64,000 nt of DNA from JAEUJM01 sp041918615. Its GTDB lineage: Bacteria; Actinomycetota; Acidimicrobiia; Acidimicrobiales; DATDAH01. Every line of letters starts with the position of its first letter. Positions within the stretch are counted from its first letter, which is position 1. The notes beneath the pieces were generated by a model. The model saw nothing but the letters and a program-made list of their open reading frames with translations, made no database searches and was not told where the DNA came from. Made by a program: the position numbers and the translations under genes. The stretch lies in assembly GCA_041918615.1 (NCBI GenBank), contig JAYRVH010000029.1:6421-70420 (forward strand). Direction: 5' to 3'. Below are positions 44,788 through 53,259 of this stretch, piece by piece.

Positions 44788-45696
44788 GTGCCGCTCGTTG
44801 ACTACGACCCGCACCGCGACACCGACACCGACCTGTTCGCGCTGCTCGGCACCGAGTGGGCGGCCGATCCGGCGGTGGTGCGGCGGGCGTGGCGGACCGC
44901 CTCGCAGACCACCCACCCGGACGCCGGCGGGTCCCACGACACCTTCATCCGCATGCAGCACGCCTGGGAGGTGCTCGCCGATGCCACGCGCCGCACCCGG
45001 TACGTGCGCGCCTACGAGGCTCGCCACGGGCCCCAGCGCCGACACGAGCCCGACCGGCGTCCCCCATGCACCCCGCGGGACCGGGGCCGCACGGCTCCGC
45101 CACCCCCGGGACCACCACGGTCACCGACGCCCCCACCGACCGCGCCGGCGGGCACCGCGCCGCCACCCGGCGGCACCCCGCCGCCAGGGTCACCGCCCTC
45201 ACCCCGCCCCTCGTACGCGATGCCGCGGCGGCCACCCCCGACAGTCCCCCGGCGGCGCTCCCGCCATCGCGTGGTCGGCGCAGCCGCGACCGTCTCGCTC
45301 GCCCTGATCGTCACCGCCGTCGCCGGTATCGCGCATTGGTGGAGCCAGCCCCGTGCCATCGGGTTCGCGGAGGACATCAAGGCGACGAGCGCGACCTGCT
45401 CCTCCGACGAGCCGATCGCCGCGGACGACGTGCTCCGCGGGTTCGACCTCACCTGCACCATGGTCGACGGCGCCCCCGTCAACGGCGACCGCCCCTACGT
45501 CCAGGTCCGGCTCGATGGCTGTGACGACTGGCAGCGGCTCGACCACGACGACGGCCCTGCAGCCGTCACCATCTCCACCCGGCTCGCGCCGTGCGGCACC
45601 GACCCGGCTGCCCTGGAGTGGCAGGTGTGCCAGACCCACGGCGGCCTGCTTCCCGACGACTGCGATGACGGGACCACCGACCTCCCTTCGCGCTGA
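44788..45696 (+). CDS. J-domain membrane protein with an extracytoplasmic domain
   Basis: 302 residues. Residues 1-65 form a J domain (DLFALLGTEWAADPAVVRRAWRTASQTTHPDAGG, with His43-Pro44-Asp45). A long Pro-rich linker follows, then one transmembrane segment (VVGAAATVSLALIVTAVAGIAHWW) and an outer domain of about 110 residues with six cysteines (CSSDEPI ... DLTCTMVDG ... DGCDDW ... APCGTD ... CQTHGG ... DDCDDG). The J domain could recruit DnaK to the membrane; the outer part is unknown. GTG start behind GGGAGGG. Confidence 0.78.
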   Translation: MPLVDYDPHRDTDTDLFALLGTEWAADPAVVRRAWRTASQTTHPDAGGSHDTFIRMQHAWEVLADATRRTRYVRAYEARHGPQRRHEPDRRPPCTPRDRGRTAPPPPGPPRSPTPPPTAPAGTAPPPGGTPPPGSPPSPRPSYAMPRRPPPTVPRRRSRHRVVGAAATVSLALIVTAVAGIAHWWSQPRAIGFAEDIKATSATCSSDEPIAADDVLRGFDLTCTMVDGAPVNGDRPYVQVRLDGCDDWQRLDHDDGPAAVTISTRLAPCGTDPAALEWQVCQTHGGLLPDDCDDGTTDLPSR

Positions 45697-45935
45697 CGGG
45701 AGCGACCGGGAAGGGCCAGCTCCTCCGGACACGGGAACCATCGGTCGGCGCATTCGGACGGCCCACCGACATCGGACCCTGTCGGCGTTGACGTCGAGGT
45801 CGAGGCGCCGGCGCGCGCCTCCGACATCCGGTCGTCACCGACCGTTCACGATGCGGTGGAGACGCCAGCGCCCCCGACAGGGCATGCTGAGAGCGGCCGA
45901 GACCGGAGGGCGCAAACAATGGGCCAGGACGCACG

Positions 45936-47240
45936 ATGAGCCAGGACAAGAAGCTCGGGATCCTCGTCGGCGGTGGTCCCGCGCCGGGGATCAACAGCGT
46001 GATCGGGGCGGCCACCATCCGCGCCGAGCTGGCCGGCGTCCCCATCGTCGGCATCCGCGACGGGTTCGAGCACCTCATGGCCGGCGACACCGACCAGGTG
46101 GTCGAGCTCACCGCCGCCTCGGTCAGCCGCATCCACTTCCGCGGCGGGTCGATCCTGGGGACCTCCCGGGCCAACCCCACCAAGGACCCGGCCCTGCTCG
46201 ACCGGTGCATCGACTCGCTCGAGCGCCTGGGCGTGGACCAGCTCATCACCATCGGCGGTGACGACACCGCCTACTCGGCCCTGCGGCTCGCCGAGCGCTC
46301 CGCGGGGCGCTTGCGCGTGGTCCATACCCCCAAGACCATCGACAACGACCTCGACCTGCCGCCCTGGGTCGACACCTTCGGCTTCCAGACCGCCCGCCAC
46401 CACGGCGTCGACATCGTCACCAACCTCATGGTCGATGCCAAGACGACCTCCCGCTGGTACTTCGTGATCGCCATGGGTCGCAAGGCCGGCCACCTCGCCC
46501 TCGGCATCGGCAAGGCCGCAGGGGCGACGGTCACGCTCATCCCCGAGGAGTTCGACGAGCGCATCGGGCTGTCCGAGCTGGTCGACACCCTCGTGGGCAC
46601 CATCATCAAGCGCCGCCGGGCCGGCCGCCGCGACGGGGTGGCGGTGATCGCCGAAGGCGTCGTCCTGAGCCTCGACCCCAGCAAGCTCGAGGAACTCGAG
46701 GACGTCGAGCGCGACGAGCACGGCCACGTACGCATCGCCGAGGTCGACATCGGCCAGATCCTGAAGGTGAAGGTGCGCGAGCGCCTCCAGGAGCTTGGGA
46801 TCAAGACCACCATCGTGGCCAAGGACGTGGGCTACGAGCTGCGCTGCGCCGACCCGATCCCGCTCGACATGGAGTACACGCGCGACCTCGGCTACTGCGC
46901 CTCCAAGTACCTGATCGCCGGCGGCAGCGGCGTGATGGTCACGATGCAGGCGGGCCAGTTCGTTCCGGTGCCCTTCGACGAGATGCTCGACCCCGAGACA
47001 GGGCGGACCGCGGTGCGGGTGGTCGACATCCACTCCACCCGCTACGCGATCGCCCGCCGCTACATGCTGCGGGTGCGCCGCGACGACTTCGACGACCCCG
47101 AGGAGCTGGCCGCCCTGGCCGCCGCCGCCGGGATGTCGGTGGCGGCCTTCCGCGAGATGTTCGAGCCGATCGTCGTCAACGAGCCGCCGGCGCTCGACCT
47201 CCACGTGGCCCGCGCCGCCCGGCCGTCGGCGACGGACTGA
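45936..47240 (+). CDS. 6-phosphofructokinase, probably pyrophosphate-dependent
   Basis: 434 residues. The substrate loops are clear: GGGPAPGIN, IGGDDTAYSA and TPKTIDNDL, then the fructose-6-phosphate contacts in VDIVTNLMVDAK and GRKAGHLALG. Asp110 (GGDD) and Lys133 (PKTIDND) are the residues that in characterised enzymes go with pyrophosphate rather than ATP as phosphoryl donor. The length is above the bacterial ATP-PFK norm. Catalyses reversible phosphorylation of fructose-6-phosphate in glycolysis. ATG 45936. Confidence 0.92.
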   Translation: MSQDKKLGILVGGGPAPGINSVIGAATIRAELAGVPIVGIRDGFEHLMAGDTDQVVELTAASVSRIHFRGGSILGTSRANPTKDPALLDRCIDSLERLGVDQLITIGGDDTAYSALRLAERSAGRLRVVHTPKTIDNDLDLPPWVDTFGFQTARHHGVDIVTNLMVDAKTTSRWYFVIAMGRKAGHLALGIGKAAGATVTLIPEEFDERIGLSELVDTLVGTIIKRRRAGRRDGVAVIAEGVVLSLDPSKLEELEDVERDEHGHVRIAEVDIGQILKVKVRERLQELGIKTTIVAKDVGYELRCADPIPLDMEYTRDLGYCASKYLIAGGSGVMVTMQAGQFVPVPFDEMLDPETGRTAVRVVDIHSTRYAIARRYMLRVRRDDFDDPEELAALAAAAGMSVAAFREMFEPIVVNEPPALDLHVARAARPSATD

Positions 47241-47331
47241 GGCCGGCCCGGCTCGGCCACCTCGGCCCGTGACCGTCTCGAGGAGTACGGCCCGCCGACG
47301 TGCGTCGGCCGATCCACTGCGCCATCACGAT

Positions 47332-48759
47332 CTACGACGGGAACCAGTTCGCGTGGAAGCCGGCCGGAACCCACTGGGGCAGCCGGACGACGGCGACCGG
47401 CCCATCGTCGATCCGTCGAGCTTCGAAGACCGTGAGCTCGGAGACGGTGGCTGTGCGATCCGTGGTCGGGCAGAGGATCCAGCCGTCCCCCTCGTCGGTA
47501 CCGTTCGGATCGGGTGCGAAGACCGGCTCGCCGACCTCACGCTCCCCACCGAAGTCCCACACCTGGCGCTGACCGGTCACCGCGTCGTACCCGGCCACGC
47601 AATCGAACCCGCCGAGCTGCGCCCGACTGCTGCTGTAGGCGCCCATGTAGTCGTAGCGGTTGTAGACGCCGGTGTAGTCGTCATTGAGGCGGCACATCTC
47701 GCCGCCCATGTCGTCGAAGTGCTCCCAACCCGCCTTGTCGGCCGCGAGATCGATCCAGAAGCGGGCGGGAAGGGCTGGATCGATGTCGATGGCTCTGCCC
47801 TCGGACTCATAGCCGAAATCGACCTCCTTCCAGCGGGCGCCGCGCAGCTCGATCCCGTCACCGTCATCCCATGCGTTCCAGAAGTGCTGGACATGACAGG
47901 GATCGATCTCGAACCACCGGATGTCATCGGCGGTTCCCGTGCGGGGCATCACACCCAACCGCGTGCCGTTCTCGGGCCTCCAGCTCGCCACCGGCCCGCC
48001 GTCGGGGTTGGCGATGTCCAACACGATCGGCGAATCGAGGAACACGGCGTGCTTCTCGGTGATGAGGAAGTCGTGCATCATCACCGGCGCGGGCAGATCC
48101 AGGTCGACCTTGTGAACCAGCTTCCCGCCCGCGTCGATGACGAAGTACCGGAGGTAGGGCGGGAACGGGGAGTACGCGAACGAGAACATCTCGCCCGTCC
48201 GTGGGTCGAGGCGAGGATGCGCGGTCATCGCCGGGAGCATGCCGTCGACCTGCCCCTCGTAGTCCCAGACACCAACGGTCTCGAGGTCGCCGTCGACCTC
48301 CGTGGGGAGCCCGCCCTCCCAGAGCGCGTAGTAGCGACCGGCGTGGCCGATGATGTGCGTGTTGGCCGGGTTCTTGACCGGACCGGCGTCACCGGTGACG
48401 GACTTGTCCGGCCAGTTGGCGAGGTCCGCGAGCCCCGGGTACACGCCGCGTCCCGCCCGCATCTCGACCTCGAGACCCCGCGAGACGATCCAACGGTTGC
48501 GGTACGAGGCCTTGCCATCCTCGAAGGAGACCTTGTGCAGCATGCCGTCGCCATCGAACATGTGGTACTCGCTCACCGGTTCGAACATCGGGTTCGGACC
48601 ATTGCGCATGAACACACCGCGGAGCCCCTCCGGGAGGTCGCCGACGACGACCAGCTCGGACACATCCAGCTCGTGGTCCGCCGGCCTCCAGCTACCCGTC
48701 AGATAGTGGTTCCCCACCTTGTTCGTCACCTGGCTCGTTCGGTCGGACACCTGCGACAT
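47332..48759 (-). CDS. Carotenoid oxygenase (RPE65/CCD family)
   Basis: 475 residues from ATG 48759 (TTGGAG precedes it); ATG 48786 is an alternative. It is a seven-bladed propeller with the four iron-binding histidines in recognisable blade positions: AMTAHPRLD, VMMHDFLITE, PCHVQHFWNAWDDG and PAGFHANW. The N-terminus (YLTGSWRPADHELDVSELVVVGDLPEGLRGVFMRNGPNP) is typical. It oxidatively cleaves carotenoids, stilbenes or related alkenes. An operator-like repeat lies upstream. Confidence 0.92.
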   Translation of the reverse strand: MSQVSDRTSQVTNKVGNHYLTGSWRPADHELDVSELVVVGDLPEGLRGVFMRNGPNPMFEPVSEYHMFDGDGMLHKVSFEDGKASYRNRWIVSRGLEVEMRAGRGVYPGLADLANWPDKSVTGDAGPVKNPANTHIIGHAGRYYALWEGGLPTEVDGDLETVGVWDYEGQVDGMLPAMTAHPRLDPRTGEMFSFAYSPFPPYLRYFVIDAGGKLVHKVDLDLPAPVMMHDFLITEKHAVFLDSPIVLDIANPDGGPVASWRPENGTRLGVMPRTGTADDIRWFEIDPCHVQHFWNAWDDGDGIELRGARWKEVDFGYESEGRAIDIDPALPARFWIDLAADKAGWEHFDDMGGEMCRLNDDYTGVYNRYDYMGAYSSSRAQLGGFDCVAGYDAVTGQRQVWDFGGEREVGEPVFAPDPNGTDEGDGWILCPTTDRTATVSELTVFEARRIDDGPVAVVRLPQWVPAGFHANWFPS

Positions 48760-48814
48760 GGCGACACTCCAAGGGCCGTTGATCACTCACTTCTCACCCG
48801 CGGGCGCGCCTCAG

Positions 48815-48829
48815 GTTAACACCGTTCAC
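48815..48829. promoter_or_regulatory. 15-base inverted repeat, likely repressor operator
   Basis: GTTAAC-ACC-GTTCAC lies 56 bases before the carotenoid oxygenase start. It differs at one base from the hydrolase site at 28625 and shares its right half with the Liv site at 2050-2064. Confidence 0.55.
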
Positions 48830-48998
48830 ATCGAGCGGGCCCGGGTCGACCGAATCTCTCCGGGGGCCTTCCACCCTGCCGGTCACACCACCGACGAGAC
48901 CGGCGTCACCGAGTCGGCAGGGCAGTTCTTCCAGCGCCTCCAGCGCCAAGCCTGATCCGCCCGAACCTCCCGAACGCGGCGCAGGCCGGGCAGGTTCA

Positions 48999-49427
48999 TC
49001 AGACGATCCGGTAGGTCTGCACGGCGTGGGCGACGATCGTCCCGTCGGTATCGGTGGCCGTGATCTCGGTGAACGTGAGCTCCTTGCCCCGCTTCACGGC
49101 TCGAGCGTGACAGAGCAGATCGGACCGTCTGGCGGTCCCCACGTACTGCACGCTCATCGACACGGTCGAGGCCCGGGACCCCTTGGCGAAGTCGTGGTGC
49201 GACCACGCCGCGAGGGCACCACACGTGTCGAGCGCAGAGGCGATCACCCCGCCGTGGTAGTGGCTGCCGTCGTTGGTGAGGTCTTCGCGGAACGGGATGC
49301 GGGTGGCGGTGTGGTCGGGCTCGTAGCGCTCGATGACGAGCCCCAGCCAGCCGATGAACGGCGTGGTGGGCATGAGCTCGGCGATCTTGGTGCGCCGCGC
49401 CCGCTGTTCTTCCTCCGTCAGTTCCAT
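48999..49427 (-). CDS. Hotdog-fold thioesterase (PaaI-like)
   Basis: 142 residues with the hotdog pattern: GSHYHGGVIASALDTCGALAAW (HGG motif) and STVSMSVQYVGTARRSDLLCHARAVKRGKELTFTEITATD. Expected to act on an acyl-CoA. I chose ATG 49427 as the family usually starts near there. A single gene, divergent from the VapBC pair. Confidence 0.85.
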   Translation of the reverse strand: MELTEEEQRARRTKIAELMPTTPFIGWLGLVIERYEPDHTATRIPFREDLTNDGSHYHGGVIASALDTCGALAAWSHHDFAKGSRASTVSMSVQYVGTARRSDLLCHARAVKRGKELTFTEITATDTDGTIVAHAVQTYRIV

Positions 49428-49480
49428 GGGCCCATCCTGACCGCTTGACCGGCCGACTCGCCCGCTCCGGGTCGGCATGT

Positions 49481-49502
49481 CTCACAGGTGATACATTGTG
49501 AG
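49481..49502 (+). promoter_or_regulatory. vapB operator and leaderless -10 box
   Basis: CTCACA-N10-TGTGAG is an inverted repeat that overlaps the -10 box TACATT (49492-49497). Seven bases after that box is the ATG of the antitoxin gene, so the message is probably leaderless and the antitoxin likely represses it. Confidence 0.6.
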
Positions 49503-49504
49503 CC

Positions 49505-49741
49505 ATGTCAGAGGTGACGATCCGGGATCTTCGCAACCACGGCGGCGAGGTCGTCGACCGTGTCGCCGCCGGCGAATCGGTGGTGATCACCCGCTCGGGC
49601 ACCCCGGTCGCCGAGCTTCGCCCCGTGCACGGCCCGCGCCTCGGCGCAGCCGCCCTCATCGAGCGGTGGAAGAACCTTCCTTCCGTGGACCCTGAGCGAC
49701 TACGCGCCGACCTCGACACGGTGCTGGACCCGGGCCTGTGA
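49505..49741 (+). CDS. Type II antitoxin (Phd/VapB-like)
   Basis: 78 residues. SEVTIRDLRNHGGEVVDRVAAGESVVITRSGTPVAEL is the Phd/YefM-type DNA-binding dimer domain; the C-terminal half (ALIERWKNLPSVDPERLRADLDTVLDPGL) would wrap the toxin. Its TGA overlaps the toxin ATG by one base (TGATG). Partner of the PIN toxin that follows. A decayed relative of this junction is found at 60262. Confidence 0.93.
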   Translation: MSEVTIRDLRNHGGEVVDRVAAGESVVITRSGTPVAELRPVHGPRLGAAALIERWKNLPSVDPERLRADLDTVLDPGL

Positions 49742-50166
49742 TGGCCGACCACAACCAGGGGATCCTCGACACCAGCACGGTCGTGCTCCTGTCCCGGCTC
49801 GATGACCCCGGCCAACTTCCGGCCGAACCGGTGATCACGACCGTCACCCTCGCCGAGCTCTCCGTCGGCCCGCTGGTCACCGACGACCCATCCGAGCGAG
49901 CGGCACGCCAGGCCCATCTGCAACAAGCCGAGGTCGACTTCGAGCCGCTGGACTTCGACGCCGGCGCCGCCCGAGCGTTCGGCCAGGTCGCGACCGACCT
50001 CCGGCGGGCGGGTCGAACGACCCGCGCCCGGGCCTACGACGCTCTGATCGCCGCCGTGGCCGTGTCCCGCCAACTGCCGCTCTACACGGTGAACCCGCGT
50101 GACTTCGCCCACATCTCCGGCCTCGAGGTGGTCGCTGTCCCCCATCCGGACGGGGCACGGCCGTAA
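49741..50166 (+). CDS. PIN-domain toxin (VapC)
   Basis: 141 residues. PIN acidic residues are in place: Asp10 (ILDTSTVVLL), Glu in VTLAELSVG, and Asp in RARAYDALIAAVAVS, followed by LYTVNPRDFAHI. It should be a ribonuclease that cuts tRNA or rRNA when released by its antitoxin. ATG 49741 or GTG 49738 could be used; both overlap the antitoxin stop. Confidence 0.93.
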   Translation: MADHNQGILDTSTVVLLSRLDDPGQLPAEPVITTVTLAELSVGPLVTDDPSERAARQAHLQQAEVDFEPLDFDAGAARAFGQVATDLRRAGRTTRARAYDALIAAVAVSRQLPLYTVNPRDFAHISGLEVVAVPHPDGARP

Positions 50167-50311
50167 CCCACGGCACGCTGACCGCCCCGACCCCCGACTC
50201 TCGGCCGGAACGTCCCCGTCGATCCACGCCTCGGCCACTGTGACACACCCACCATGACCGCCCGTCCAGCGCCGGCCGTGGGCGGGTCTGCGGCGCGGCC
50301 CACGCCTGCAC

Positions 50312-51358
50312 CTACCGCGGTGGGCCCTCCGCGGCCGTCGCGGCCCGATAGGCGGCCACCACCGGGCCCAGCTCGGCGGGGGTGGCGCCGTGGAGGATGA
50401 CGGCATCGGCGCCGAGGTCGAACTGGCGGCGCACCGTGGCCGCGCACTGCTCGGGCGAGCCGGTGGCTGCCGGCGCCAGCCACTCGTCGGGAATGAGGGT
50501 GGCGGTGTGCTCGAGCTGGGTGGTCGTGGCCTTGTGGTCGATGCCCCCGGCGAACGTAGCGACGAGCTCGTCGGCCCGGAAATGCTCGAGGGGGGCCGGG
50601 TCCCAGTCGTTGGTGCGCACCATCAGGTCGCCGTAGCCCTGGAGGTAGGTGGCCATGCGCCCGACGGTCTTGCGCAGGCGCAGGTCCTCCGCAAGGTGGT
50701 CACCGACGGTCGCGAGACACGACCAGACCGTCACCGTGGCCGGGTCACGACCGGACTGCTCGGCCGCCTCCTTCACCGTACGCACGCACCGCTGCAGGGT
50801 CTCGTCGGTGAAGAACGTGTGGAGGACCACGTGATCGAAAGCCCGGCCGCCCAGCGCCAGGGACTGCGGCCCGAAGGCCGTGAGCAGAAGGGGGATGTCG
50901 GCGTCGAACTCGCTGCCGAGGTGCAGAAGCGGCCAGGAGCCGGCGGGCCCGTCGTGGCCGAACACCACTTCGCCGTGCCAGAGTCGACGCATCAGCCCGG
51001 CGAAGTCCTCCATCTGCGCGGTCGTGATGCGGGGGATGCCGTACAGGTCCTGGAGTGGGGCGATGCCCCGCCCGATGCCGAGGGTGAACCGACCGCCGGA
51101 CAAGCCGTGCATCGTCGTCGCGTAGGACGCCGTGACCATCGGGTGGCGAGTGTTGTGGTTCGTGGCTGCCGTGGCGATCTGGATCTCGGAGGTCACTGCC
51201 GCCGCGGCCCCCGACAGCGTCACGGCCTCCTTCACGTTGTAACGCTCGGAGATGAAGGCGGTGCCGAGGCCCATGGCCTCGCCCTCCCGCACCTCGTCGA
51301 GCAGCGCCGCCGGCGATGCCGGCGCCCCCGCCAGCGCGTAGAATCCCAGCTCGCTCAT
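50312..51358 (-). CDS. F420-dependent luciferase-like (LLM class) oxidoreductase
   Basis: 348 residues from ATG 51358 (ATG 51373 also possible). Typical pattern: GEAMGLGTAFISERYNVKEAVTLSGAAAAVT, TRHPMVTASYATTMHGLSGGRFTLGIGRG and GSPEQCAATVRRQFDLGADAVILHG. A subgroup of the F420-dependent enzymes of actinobacteria; substrate unknown. It is the last intact gene before the decayed region. Confidence 0.88.
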   Translation of the reverse strand: MSELGFYALAGAPASPAALLDEVREGEAMGLGTAFISERYNVKEAVTLSGAAAAVTSEIQIATAATNHNTRHPMVTASYATTMHGLSGGRFTLGIGRGIAPLQDLYGIPRITTAQMEDFAGLMRRLWHGEVVFGHDGPAGSWPLLHLGSEFDADIPLLLTAFGPQSLALGGRAFDHVVLHTFFTDETLQRCVRTVKEAAEQSGRDPATVTVWSCLATVGDHLAEDLRLRKTVGRMATYLQGYGDLMVRTNDWDPAPLEHFRADELVATFAGGIDHKATTTQLEHTATLIPDEWLAPAATGSPEQCAATVRRQFDLGADAVILHGATPAELGPVVAAYRAATAAEGPPR

Positions 51359-51681
51359 GCGGCCGACTGCCATGTCCCCATAGTCACCGCGGCGGGCGTC
51401 GCCACCAAACAGCGACGATCAAATGGCGACCGTAGCTCTTGGCGGATGTGCGTTCGGGAGCCTGGCACGGCGGATGACGAGGGCATGACCCGGTGCGGGT
51501 CGGGGGCCAGGCGGCTACCCCGGGGTCTGCCCGAGGCCACCGCCATCGTCATCGTCATCGTCATCGCGACCGGCAGACCATTGCCTGGCCGACGGCGCTG
51601 GGCGGTTCTTCGAAGAACGTCGAGTTCGACCCCAGGAACAAGGCGACGTCGGCGGGCTGCGTCCCGCCGGCGACGCGTCGC
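51359..51681. other. 323 bases without a gene; short hexanucleotide repeat
   Basis: No convincing coding sequence on either strand. The only structure seen is four tandem CATCGT-type hexamers (51544-51567). It precedes the DUF433/P450 remnants and may be debris of the same event. Confidence 0.5.
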
Positions 51682-51838
51682 ACGTGCTCATCGATCCGTC
51701 GGTCAGCTTCGGCCGTCCGGCAGTCGAGGGGTCGCGACTGAGCGTCTGTGGGCACTGCGCGACTCCGGCGAGTCGGTGGAGGAGATCGCCGACGGCCATG
51801 ACCGATCGCAGGAGCTGGTCCGGGCGGCGGTGCCGCTC
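51682..51838 (+). pseudogene. DUF433 antitoxin-like remnant, frameshifted
   Basis: The frame from GTG 51684 reads LIDPSVSFGRPAVEGSR, the start of a DUF433 helix-turn-helix protein. From about 51727 the continuation TERLWALRDSGESVEEIADGHDRSQELVRAAV is in another frame. Together they make one DUF433 domain with a small deletion at the junction. The end runs directly into P450 sequence. Confidence 0.6.
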
Positions 51839-52096
51839 GTGCGGATCCTCGGCTTCGCCGTCACCATGGTCGCCGGGGGCAACGACACCACCACCGGCCT
51901 GCTCGGGGGCGCCGCCGAGCTGCTCACCGAGCGACCCGACCAACGCGCCCTGCTGCTCGAGTCGCCCGAGCGGATCGGCGAGTCCCTCCGCGAGCTGCTG
52001 AGGCGGTGCCCGCAGTTCTCGGTCGACGCGTCCGCCGGCCGGTTCGCCGGCGGGACCTACGTCCGCCGCTAGGAGTCGCTGCCGTTCCGCGCCAGC
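51839..52096 (+). pseudogene. Cytochrome P450 remnant with an internal deletion
   Basis: RILGFAVTMVAGGNDTTTGLLGGAAELLTERPDQRALLL is the I and J helices of a P450, with the oxygen-binding AGGNDTT. After SLRELLRR the sequence jumps to QFSVDASAGRFAGGTYVRR, then TAG (52070-52072), then ESLPFR: the conserved end of an actinobacterial P450. The haem-ligand region between is missing, so roughly 130 codons were lost. It is not the same gene as the intact P450 at 36703. Confidence 0.65.
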
Positions 52097-52388
52097 GGGG
52101 CTGGGGCCGCAGAGTGACCAGTCTGCCGTGGCGGCACGACGTGCCGGGTCGGCCTGCGAGCGTGCGCCCTACGGGGGGCCACGGGTCTGATCGCCCGAAC
52201 CCTCGACCCGGGCGACGTGCTGACGCAGCATCGCCTCGCCCCGACCGTGGCGGACCCCCTGCAACTGGCCGGCACCATCGCAACGGACCAGCTGTACCAG
52301 GGCACGGTCGGCGCCATCCTGCGCATCACCCCGTCGCCTCCGGATGGTCCGTCCGACCCCACCACGGCTGAGGTCGGCCCCGGCCGGG
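52097..52388. other. 292 bases without a recognisable gene
   Basis: The plus strand has a Pro/Thr-rich open stretch (DPGDVLTQHRLAPTVADPLQ...) with no start or family likeness. It may be a further remnant but I cannot support a call. Confidence 0.4.
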
Positions 52389-53183
52389 CTACGACCAGCC
52401 GCAGCCCGTGGCGAAGTAGTCGCCATCGGAGGCGGCGACGGCCTCGCCCCAGTAGCGCCATTGGTCGGTCGCCCGTAGCGCGAAGTCGGCGACGTCCGCG
52501 TCTTCGGCCGCGGCGGACTGCATCGACGGGCTGGCCAGGCCGACCAGGCCCTGCTCGCTGCCGAGGCCCGGCACCCTCGTCGACAGCCGCTCGAAGTCGG
52601 GGCTCTCGGCCCACGGGTCGTCGGGGGCGGTCGGGCGCAGCCCGTCGAGGTCGGACCACGCCTCGATGAAGGTCATCTTCCCGGCGTCGTCGAACGCGAA
52701 CTCCTCGTAGATGGGGCACGGCCCGCGCTCGTACTCGAACTCGACGTAGCAGCGGGCGAAGGGCTGCGTCTCGAAGAAGCGGCAGTCGCGCTCGGGCACC
52801 GTCGACGGGTCGCCGGCGCGCAGCAGGTTCGAGGTGGCGATCATGGTGTCGCGGCCGAACCCGGTGAGCAGCAGCCACGGCGGCCACTCCCAGCGGGCGA
52901 CGTCCTCGTGGTAGTCCGGCACGCTCTCGGGGTCGGCGTCCACGTCGAGGGTGTCGAAGTACGCCAGCGCCTGATCGACGTAGTACTCGGGCGCCTGCGT
53001 GGGCTCGAGGCACCCCGCGGTCGCCCCCCGGGTGCCCGCGTCGGCGCAGTCGGCCGACGCCACGACCGCCATGGTGGTCGTGGTGACCGATGCCCGGTCA
53101 CCCGTCTCGTCCTGTCCGCCCGACCCGCCGCAGGCGCCGACGGCCAGCGCCGAGACCAGGAGGAGGGGGATGGCTCGTCTGAT
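52389..53183 (-). CDS. Lipoprotein of unknown function, start codon lost or unusual
   Basis: About 264 residues. The N-terminus (IRRAIPLLLVSALAVGACGG) is a classic lipoprotein signal with Cys, so the start must be close to 53183, but that codon is ATC and no ATG, GTG or TTG occurs nearby in frame; an ATG at 53186 is in another frame. The outer domain has EYYVDQALAYFDTLDVDADPESVPDYHED and several Cys (CRFFETQPFARCYVEFEYERGPCPIYEEF). Family unknown. The 5' side joins a truncated phosphoesterase, so the promoter region has probably been deleted. Confidence 0.5.
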   Translation of the reverse strand: MRRAIPLLLVSALAVGACGGSGGQDETGDRASVTTTTMAVVASADCADAGTRGATAGCLEPTQAPEYYVDQALAYFDTLDVDADPESVPDYHEDVARWEWPPWLLLTGFGRDTMIATSNLLRAGDPSTVPERDCRFFETQPFARCYVEFEYERGPCPIYEEFAFDDAGKMTFIEAWSDLDGLRPTAPDDPWAESPDFERLSTRVPGLGSEQGLVGLASPSMQSAAAEDADVADFALRATDQWRYWGEAVAASDGDYFATGCGWS

Positions 53184-53259
53184 CCATGGGACGCTACTGC
53201 CCGCCGTTCGGCGCCCTGGCCCGCACGCGGTCGCGGCGCGGCGCGGCGCGGCGCCAGGC

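Noticed and set aside
47294..47309. Terminator GCCGACG-TG-CGTCGGC between the phosphofructokinase and carotenoid oxygenase genes
   Set aside because: Loop would be only two bases in full pairing; the weaker five-pair form is not distinctive in this GC content.
51561..51755. Minus-strand frame ending in FLGSNSTFFEEPPSAVGQ
   Set aside because: No start signal or family match and it overlaps the DUF433 remnant, which explains the sequence better.
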